Assembly: GCA_007988745.1 (NCBI GenBank)
Contig: BJUT01000002.1
Coordinates: 101,374-165,373, forward strand
DNA from: Pseudoalteromonas atlantica
GTDB lineage: Bacteria > Pseudomonadota > Gammaproteobacteria > Enterobacterales > Alteromonadaceae
Length of the DNA stretch: 64,000 nt
Reading direction: 5' to 3'
Made by a program: the position numbers and the translations under genes. Numbering within the stretch: position 1 is the first letter of the stretch; every line of letters begins with the position of its first letter. The notes under the pieces were generated by a model that had not been told where the DNA came from, did no database searches, and saw only the letters and a list, made by a program, of their open reading frames with translations. Below, piece after piece: positions 59,701-64,000 of this stretch.

Positions 59701-59946
59701 CTGAGAGTTTGCAACCGTTGTGCCTATAACCCCTCTGCTAGAGGCCACAGCACCCGACACCTGTGTTTTAGTAACAACAGAGTCACCCGTTATACCTGTA
59801 AGGTTTATCGGTGTATCAGAAGGGGTGGGTGTAACTTGTTCTACAGGTAGCTGTTCTGAGTCTTGTTGAGCTGTCTCATCGGAGCCTCCACACGCACTAA
59901 GCAAAAAAACCATTGAACCGAGCAAAAAAAGGTTCTTTGCTGTCAT
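53785..59946 (-). CDS. Giant surface-type lipoprotein with tandem Ig-like, cadherin-like and delta-60 repeats
   Basis: The ATG at 59946 has GGAG eight bases upstream and yields about 2,053 residues. A lipobox (LLSACGG) predicts lipidation near residue 19. The order (numbered from a TTG 11 codons earlier) is: a Thr/Ser-rich linker, an FnIII-like domain (about 205-280), nine tandem Ig-like repeats (about 290-1145; NDAPxAxxD...LxNDTDxD), a cadherin-like domain (about 1146-1240), then delta-60 repeats to the end (about 1310-2060; for example GSEDTSFATSG and GYLDESFASEG), likely a beta-propeller. The NDTD motifs suggest calcium-stiffened rods. A C9 run in the coding strand (57470-57478) lies in frame. 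It is probably an adhesin, target unknown. Confidence 0.88.
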   Translation of the reverse strand: MTAKNLFLLGSMVFLLSACGGSDETAQQDSEQLPVEQVTPTPSDTPINLTGITGDSVVTKTQVSGAVASSRGVIGTTVANSQATITLSQTNEVIQGNITFLLSVSDPDGISAVNLVLPSVNKSLALCTQACGTDFEQSVIGLSPYFYGVDPGDLRLEIWITDSLNNQVLADAVTANWQPYQIEGTTAQRDGQTINLAWQENENLNRYNIYLATEAGITTSNINTLENGQQFLSVSGSSFSVDNLLADKSYQVLITGVDGSGESGFAELINVAPQGGELNFAPKAVNDQFLVNEDQALQGNVLTNDTDEYQGELYINTTPLVTPQHGSISLSESGDFTYTPRANFNGIDAFSYQVINELGMTDTGIVEITINAVNDAPIALSNTYNISADGTLLVGAPGLLNNDSDIDQDLLTLDTTPVSLPIKGTLTLVADGSFEYVGSANMQGTDSFQYRIFDTQGAEAIASVTINALDQNSPPTAANDSYSVDEDTTLVVDASQGLLANDTDPNNDTFIIDDTYIVSPAHGQLQLATDGSFSYIPDANYYGIDEFQYQVIDTFGATATATATLTINSMPDTPNAQNDEYQFQYNQTLVISAENGLLKNDVNIEPGNLTVNTTPVVNVQSGTLALNVDGSFSYQPDSDALDVDSFTYSVSNEQGLTSTAQVVLSKTGSNSPAEANDDEYTLLEDSPATLLNVLENDTDANGDTLTLTNVTNTIGSARIVNNRIEYTPEPNYFGEVTLNYTISDGIADGTPAQSSAIATLIIIPVNDAPIAVADSAAMQEDGSPILVDVLANDTDIDSDNLTITGVGTEFGSASIVDNKIQYSPPPHSNGVAIVSYTVSDGNGASASANLQITISPTNNAPVANSDNITIAEDAQATLINVLSNDTDLDGDNLTISSVVSDVGNVSIANNQIQYTPEANDNGTARVTYTISDGTQSATGTLTVTITPVNDVPVANPDTATILEDAAATNINVLSNDTDIENDTLSITSVNADVGAISSSGANVVYTPEADFNGQVIVNYILSDGTDTAAGTLTINVTPVNDAPVAQPDTATIDEDAPETTIDVISNDTDADATDTLAITAVTADIGTASLENNEIKYTPALNNESTATITYTLSDGTDEVQGNLTITIVPINDAPTAVNQTFAIGENATDGETIGTVTASDIENNILTFSLSGGETTLFSIDSISGQLSANGTSPFNYETATQHTIDINITDDGSPNETTTITVTVNIIREDDPLIPVEDDTFGRPISGQIDLTRVFSDGEFNDSIELNTNLYFVGYNNNSDADIIVASYTNAGNVNTAFNGNGFITIDLGEDEKGTAIISGNGELFIGYSSFNGSETEACLLKMSATGIISTNSGDANSGTKCTTLASESVINDLEFTDNKIQGVGYSVSGSDKDSLFLKFDVSSLAYESGSPGIVDVSGQNLDDESHAIKNFGNSDLLVVGSAIGEEGDLDATIRYLIPDGNNRGSFNSGEALILDLSDEEGDDELFAIGGIDAINFTAYLGGYITRPSGEKEAVLISVDHLGDIDDDDIEEEITIYNIDGNSGSANGGAQITGVQYAPMSNQLILSGTTGVEASGDTQNEQLFSARVSISDGALDTSYGNAGINIVSNVISHQSANASTIDVNDTLWLSGKFNDSSNEPFVTSITSDVNLNTDFAINGYTSINDLSVSSDDLSMNVLQLQNGVQANKFLSASIAQLNTNNKLVLTRYTSAGIIDTSFSLDGSKALNIDVAFKTITLKELSDGSIIIAGTLINGLNEEGFIAKVDQDGYLDESFASEGIYTTVDILNININFADVAVDSSGYIVAVGSSTNALSVKRSFATMLKSDGNLENSFGTSGAYYGSANEFFETLYIDANKDIYIAGKQVSGSDSQLIMLKIDDDANALFSYTDSRSSTDISNRAAKILADSAANLYLVANEGTTPNQAVIIKLQPDGSEDTSFATSGVGQYQLAPSSDTKVTDAAIDTTGSIILSGMSDSKGVIGRILANGTIDTLFGENTLGYYQANQCDGTHQFTSMLLQTDTQVVLSSTCFDNASNNVSLSKFNFYPDGVKP

Positions 59947-60032
59947 TCTACATACTCCAATAAAAAGCTTTATATTCAAGTTACTTAACCTGAATACTAG
60001 TTAAGAAAATTATTACCCACAGTGCAGGTTAC

Positions 60033-61163
60033 TTAAGGTTCTAATCTAAAGTCGCCACCGGCATTTACAGCAGGGTTATTAATTTCACTAAGGCTAAAAT
60101 CACCCGTGATGGTATCTATGTCATTTAAAAACACAGCATCAATTTGGCCAGTTGCTTTATTGTTGTTATGAGAAGCAAATGTAACGGCTAAATCTAGTTT
60201 GGTTAAATCAATTAAGCCGCTGTAAGCTGCGTACCAGTTGCCGCCAGCATCATTAAAGCTAATTTCACCATCGGGAACTGTGCCGTTATCAAAATCTACC
60301 GACATAGACATAGAAAAATCACTGACTTCTCCTAGGCTCGACGACACATCAAAGCTGGTTGCTTGGTAATTAAAAACACCTTGGCGCTGCGCGATTTGGT
60401 CAATTAAGGTTGCATCATTTACCGCCTGAAATTGCTGCTGAGCATAAACATCAGTTATTGATATATCGGCCTCTGTCGTTTTTTCTGAAGTATTGTTTTG
60501 TACTATTGATTGCTGCTCTGTTGGTTGCTCAGCACTTGTGTCATCACTAATAGTCGCTATGGTTTGGGTAAAAACAGCAGGTGCCTGAGTTGTTTTAATC
60601 ACGCGCCCTAATGAAGTAACCTGCGCAAAAGAAAAAGGCTCATTACTACCAAGGGATACAACGCTTTGATCTTCTAGTGTTAAATCTATTGCGCCATCCC
60701 AAACAGCTACATACATATCACCATCTATAAGCTGTAGTTCAAAATGGGTACCGCGAATACCAATTGATCCAACCGGTGTTTTAACACTGTACGCGCCACC
60801 ATTTTTTTTAATAACACCCGAAATAGAGCGCAGCCCGCCTTTTATTAGCTCAATAGAGGCAGAGCCTTGCTGAGTCGTTGTATTAAACTCATAGTTAGCA
60901 ATATTTAGCTCAGAGTTTTCTTTTAATGCTATTAAGCCGCCATCAGACATTGAAAATTGCGCTCTGCTTTTTTCGCCAGTCGTTATTTTATCAACGCCAT
61001 ACACCGTGTCGCGTCGCTTAAGTGTTCGTTGTTGAGCGGATTCGGCATCTGTAGCAAGTACAGCGCCCCGAGCTAAAATAGTTTTTCCTGCAACAGTTGT
61101 GCTCGCTTGAGAATAAAAACTCACACAAAGTAAGGTGGTTAATACCGGAATTAAATGTTTCAT
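60033..61163 (-). CDS. FecR-domain exported protein with a beta-rich C-terminus
   Basis: This 376-residue protein has a signal peptide (cut after about residue 20, FYSQA), then a FecR domain (about 50-180: TGEKSRAQFSMSDGGLIAL, VKTPVGSIGIRGTHFEL), a Gln/Thr-rich linker (about 205-245) and a C-terminal beta-rich domain (about 270-376) with repeated GxI/F strands (TGQIDAVFLNDIDTITGDF). The last part resembles the small barrels of TbpB-like lipoproteins, but this protein has no lipobox. No sigma/anti-sigma pair is nearby, so this FecR unit is not a FecI regulator. It starts 11 bases after the upstream barrel gene. Confidence 0.8.
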   Translation of the reverse strand: MKHLIPVLTTLLCVSFYSQASTTVAGKTILARGAVLATDAESAQQRTLKRRDTVYGVDKITTGEKSRAQFSMSDGGLIALKENSELNIANYEFNTTTQQGSASIELIKGGLRSISGVIKKNGGAYSVKTPVGSIGIRGTHFELQLIDGDMYVAVWDGAIDLTLEDQSVVSLGSNEPFSFAQVTSLGRVIKTTQAPAVFTQTIATISDDTSAEQPTEQQSIVQNNTSEKTTEADISITDVYAQQQFQAVNDATLIDQIAQRQGVFNYQATSFDVSSSLGEVSDFSMSMSVDFDNGTVPDGEISFNDAGGNWYAAYSGLIDLTKLDLAVTFASHNNNKATGQIDAVFLNDIDTITGDFSLSEINNPAVNAGGDFRLEP

Positions 61164-61174
61164 AAGTACCTTAA

Positions 61175-62503
61175 TTAGAATGAGTAACTTGCGCTTATAT
61201 TGGTATCAAAGCGATCGTATTCGAACAAAGAAATATCACTGGTTTTGTCTTGGTAGTTCAATGCTAATTGCAACGCTAAACTTTTATTAACTAAGTAGCG
61301 TAACGAGCTAGAAAGTATCAATAGGTTATCGCTTCGCTCTTGAAGAAATAGCGGGTGCTCATCCTGATATTCAATCCATTGATACCCTATTTGTGCAGAG
61401 ACTTGCCATTGTTGGCTAAGTAATGCATTTATTTGGTAATAAATTCCGCTAATGCTTCTTGCATTAAACTCACCTTCGTCAATGTTAGCGCTTTCATTTT
61501 TAAAGTTTGCGCTAACGCTTTGGTACCATTTTTGAGATAGATAACTTGCACCTATATTAAGAGTGTAAAAGGAGTTATCTAGTTTCTCGTCAAATGTATT
61601 ATTCATAAGGCCAATTGATAGCGCTCCAAATACACTTAACTGTTTATCAAACTGGTAACTAGCTCCACTTGTTAATGATGTCTCGGTTCTGTATAGCTCG
61701 CCATCTAACAGTAAAGGCGTAATACCAGCTTGCAAATACCAGAGGGTGTTATCATTTAACTTTTGTTGGTATCGACCTGATATATTGGTATTAATACGGT
61801 CGTATTCAGATAGCTCATTAAATTTATACCAATCGGTATTTACACCTAAAGCAAAAGAGCTTCGCTGATCAATGGGGTGAAAGTACCGCCCTTTATAATT
61901 TAGCTTTATATAATTATCGTCAGTGCTTTTACTTTCTGGTGATAGTAAAAACTCACCCAAATTAGGGATTAAAATTGTATCCTCAGAGGTGCCTGCATTA
62001 ACGTTACCATCTACACCATATGCAAGCTCAATGCTCTGATCATATGTACGCTCTGTTAAGCGCTGCTTGTGCTGTGATGTTGCTAATAAAGAACGAGCCG
62101 CTTTTTTTACACCCTCTGGTGAAGTATCAGTATTAATTAATAAAGTCGCTTGAGCGTTAGCTGCAGGTAAATTATTGGCAGCAATATAAGATTTTACTAA
62201 ATATAAACGTGCCTCATACCACTGTGGTTTTGCTTCTATTACTCGCTCAAAAGCAAATACCGCCGGAGCAGAAAGACCAGAATTTAGTGCTGAAACCCCA
62301 AGCAAGTAGTCAAAATCAGGTTCGCCCAAATATTTATAGTGTTTTTGACTGCTTTTGTATGCTTCATCAAATTGCTTTTGCGAAATTAAATATTGCAGTT
62401 CACCAAGTAGCTTTACATAGGAAATATTATTTTGAGCTTTTGCATTCAAACTAGCAAAAGAAAGGTAACCAAGTAATAAAATAAAAATAGCGTGTTTGAT
62501 CAT
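61175..62503 (-). CDS. Outer-membrane TPR/beta-barrel protein (SLAM-like layout)
   Basis: This 442-residue protein has a signal peptide (cut after about residue 24), tetratricopeptide-like helices (about 30-150; GVSALNSGLSAPAVFAFERVIEA) and a C-terminal beta-barrel (about 155-442) of amphipathic strands. It ends in ISASYSF, with the final Phe typical of Bam-assembled proteins. An N-terminal TPR plus about 14 strands is the layout of surface lipoprotein assembly modulators (SLAM, DUF560). It lies first in the cluster with a lipoprotein gene, so moving that lipoprotein to the surface is a reasonable inference. A generic TPR-porin remains possible. Confidence 0.75.
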   Translation of the reverse strand: MIKHAIFILLLGYLSFASLNAKAQNNISYVKLLGELQYLISQKQFDEAYKSSQKHYKYLGEPDFDYLLGVSALNSGLSAPAVFAFERVIEAKPQWYEARLYLVKSYIAANNLPAANAQATLLINTDTSPEGVKKAARSLLATSQHKQRLTERTYDQSIELAYGVDGNVNAGTSEDTILIPNLGEFLLSPESKSTDDNYIKLNYKGRYFHPIDQRSSFALGVNTDWYKFNELSEYDRINTNISGRYQQKLNDNTLWYLQAGITPLLLDGELYRTETSLTSGASYQFDKQLSVFGALSIGLMNNTFDEKLDNSFYTLNIGASYLSQKWYQSVSANFKNESANIDEGEFNARSISGIYYQINALLSQQWQVSAQIGYQWIEYQDEHPLFLQERSDNLLILSSSLRYLVNKSLALQLALNYQDKTSDISLFEYDRFDTNISASYSF

Positions 62504-62739
62504 GCTCGTTAGAATATCCCAAGAAGAAGTGGTGGTTTGCTAATACTAAATGCTATTAAACGTTAATAAGTTAGCACTTTCTGTTTATATGTAAAGTATA
62601 TTGGTGCATTATTGTGCGATTGTAAACAGCAAACTAATGTTAATATCTGAACAAGTAAGGTATTAGGTAAAGTAGGATAGATGAGCAAATTTAAATTTAA
62701 AAACGAACGGGGGATAAAACAGGAACAAAAAGAAAAGAA
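62504..62739. other. Leader region of the minus-strand cluster
   Basis: About 236 AT-rich bases between the tRNA-His and the first gene of the cluster. No hairpin with a T tract follows the tRNA, so read-through transcription into the cluster cannot be excluded. I see no clear promoter and no riboswitch. Confidence 0.4.
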
Positions 62740-62816
62740 TGGGGCGATTGACGGGGCTTGAACCCGCGACAACCGGAATCACAATCCGGGGCTCTACCAA
62801 CTGAGCTACAACCGCC
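62740..62816 (-). tRNA. tRNA-His (anticodon GTG)
   Basis: The minus strand folds as a cloverleaf. The acceptor strands GCGGTTG and CAATCGC carry the extra G-1 opposite C73 that is typical of tRNA-His. The D-arm is GCTCAGTTGGTAGAGC, the anticodon stem CCGGATTGTGATTCCGG contains GTG, and the T loop is TTCAAGC. CCA is encoded at the 3' end. Confidence 0.97.
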
Positions 62817-63078
62817 ACTACACACCTCGTTTGGTGTGGCGCGCATAATACATAATATTATAAATGTTGTGAAGCCTAAAATTAAAAAAAATCAAAAAAA
62901 ATAAATATTTCATAAAATTGCCTACTATCAGTAAAGGTTCATAAAGAGTGTGTAGCGTAATAGCGCTGACAATAAAAACTATTTTGTAGTGATAATTTAC
63001 TATTTAATGAGAATAAAATGTAAATTAATGTATACTCACTTGCGGGAAATTGCTTAATAAAAACTATTTGGAGTTACT
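62817..63078 (+). other. Upstream region of the MscS gene
   Basis: AT-rich region. A -10-like TATACT lies at 63031-63036, but no convincing -35 box sits at the right distance. GGAG at 63070-63073 is the ribosome site for the next gene. Confidence 0.35.
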
Positions 63079-63897
63079 ATGGATTCAATACTTACTTGGC
63101 TAAACGAAAATTCAGGCCTAATTTTACACTACGGTATTCAAGCAGTTATTGCGCTTGTTATCTTTTTACTTGGTAGCCGTATTGCCAAGTTTTGTGCAGG
63201 TTTAACAGAAAAAACATTCGATAAAAAGAAAGTTGATAAAGCTGTAGGCTCATTTGTATCGAGTATAGTTTATGCTATCGTATTTGCTGCCACTATTTTA
63301 ATGGCACTTTCGCAAATCGGTATAGAAACAACCTCGTTTATTGCTATTTTAGGTGCGGCTGGCCTAGCTGTTGGTTTAGCGCTGCAAGGTTCGCTGTCTA
63401 ACTTTGCATCTGGCGTACTTATTATATTACTTCGTCCATTTAAATCTGGTGAGTTTGTTGAAGCTGGCGGTAAAATGGGCACAGTTAAAAAAATCGAAAT
63501 ATTCTCTACAGAGCTTCGCACTCCAGATAACAAAGTAATTATCGTACCAAATTCACAAATTATGTCTGGTGCAATTACTAACTTCTCGCGTGAGTCTACT
63601 CGCCGTATCGATTTAGTAATTGGTGTAGGTTACGATGCTGACTTACGTAAAACAAAAGAAGTATTACAGTCAGTACTTGACGCAGAGACTCGTTTACTTA
63701 AAGATCCAGCATACACTGTTGCAGTTTCTGAACTTGCAGACTCAAGCGTAAACTTTATTGTGCGTCCTTGGGTAAACTCTGGTGATTACTGGCCAACGTA
63801 CTGGGCATTATTAGAGAACATTAAAATTGCATTAGATGATGCAGACATTACAATCCCATTTCCACAAATGGATGTACATTTACACAAGCAAGATTAA
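63079..63897 (+). CDS. mscS: Small-conductance mechanosensitive channel MscS
   Basis: This 272-residue channel has three N-terminal helices. The pore helix AILGAAGLAVGLALQGSLSNFASGVLIILLRPF (about 94-127) keeps the alternating Gly/Ala packing of E. coli MscS. The beta domain (VPNSQIMSGAITNFS, about 156-170) and the C-terminal portal domain follow. Length and motifs match canonical MscS, unlike the other MscS-like protein in the window. The ATG is preceded by TTTGGAG with good spacing. Confidence 0.95.
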   Translation: MDSILTWLNENSGLILHYGIQAVIALVIFLLGSRIAKFCAGLTEKTFDKKKVDKAVGSFVSSIVYAIVFAATILMALSQIGIETTSFIAILGAAGLAVGLALQGSLSNFASGVLIILLRPFKSGEFVEAGGKMGTVKKIEIFSTELRTPDNKVIIVPNSQIMSGAITNFSRESTRRIDLVIGVGYDADLRKTKEVLQSVLDAETRLLKDPAYTVAVSELADSSVNFIVRPWVNSGDYWPTYWALLENIKIALDDADITIPFPQMDVHLHKQD

Positions 63898-64000
63898 TAC
63901 AAATCCGCAATAATACTTAATCATTTTGCGGGGTTAAACGTGTCGCTATCTGCGTTAAAAAATTCTCATTTAGAACAACTAAATAGCGAATTTTTTGCCT
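63898..64000. repeat. MITE-like repeat element, inverted and internally deleted copy (cut by window end)
   Basis: From the base after the mscS stop, the sequence matches the reverse complement of the element at 48685-48892: ATACAAATCCGCAATAAT against ATACCAATTCGCAATAAT, then AACGTGTCGCTATCTGCG against AACGTGCCGCTACCAGCG. It skips about 47 internal bases and rejoins at AGAACAACTAAATAGCGAAT. The far end lies outside the window. Confidence 0.8.

Noticed and set aside
53785-59946. Periodic DNA repeats read as a satellite or CRISPR
   Set aside because: The periodicity follows tandem Ig-like and delta-60 protein repeats in one open reading frame.
60033-61163. FecR as an iron-siderophore anti-sigma regulator
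   Set aside because: No ECF sigma factor or TonB receptor is adjacent, and the domain order is that of an exported stand-alone FecR protein.
62563-62772. Open frame of 69 codons on the minus strand
   Set aside because: It overlaps the tRNA-His gene and has no ribosome site or recognisable product.

Overview
The window comes from a marine gammaproteobacterium, most likely Pseudoalteromonas or a close alteromonad. This rests on the low-to-moderate GC, a complete MSHA pilus locus in mshH-to-mshQ order, an isc operon with an IscR-type promoter, the mreBCD-maf-rng-yhdP-tldD chain, and short dispersed palindromic repeats. No phage, plasmid, transposase or CRISPR array was seen. Most of the window is core chromosome.

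Region 1 (1-19.8 kb): arsC, then the mannose-sensitive haemagglutinin (MSHA) type IV pilus locus. It starts with a degenerate GGDEF/EAL protein (MshH/CsrD type). A frameshifted PLP-dependent deaminase lies on the opposite strand. The assembly genes follow (mshI, a PilN-like gene, mshJ, K, L, M, N, E, G), then the pilins (mshB, A, C, D, O, P) and the large exported protein MshQ. Many of these genes overlap by a few bases, as expected of one operon. mshI is split by a 1-nt frame change at an A9 tract that contains a correctly phased -1 slippery heptamer.

Region 2 (19.9-32.6 kb): a secreted coiled-coil/PEGA/FGE-fold protein, then the cell-shape and envelope chain mreB-mreC-mreD-maf-rng-yhdP-nitrilase-tldD.

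Region 3 (32.6-41.2 kb): an MscS-like channel, an uncharacterised membrane protein and gor on the minus strand. Divergently there is prlC with a sigma-32-like promoter, a response regulator with an unrecognised output region, rsmJ and trmJ.

Region 4 (41.2-48.6 kb): three IscR type-1 sites before iscR-iscS-iscU-iscA-hscB-hscA-fdx, a three-unit REP-like array, and a succinate-semialdehyde-type dehydrogenase.

Region 5 (49.0-62.5 kb, minus strand) is the most unusual part. It is a six-gene cluster: TPR/beta-barrel outer-membrane protein (SLAM-like layout), FecR-domain protein with a beta-rich C-terminus, a 2,050-residue lipoprotein (FnIII-like, nine tandem Ig-like, one cadherin-like and several delta-60 repeats), a metallo-beta-lactamase-fold hydrolase, a CHASE2 membrane class III nucleotide cyclase, and a GAF/HD-GYP phosphodiesterase. 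I propose it as a candidate system joining display of a giant surface lipoprotein to cyclic-nucleotide and c-di-GMP signalling. MshE in region 1 carries the c-di-GMP-binding N-terminal motif, so the two regions may share a second messenger.

Region 6 (62.7-64.0 kb): tRNA-His(GTG), an MscS channel, and a truncated copy of a MITE-like repeat whose fuller, inverted copy lies at 48.7 kb.
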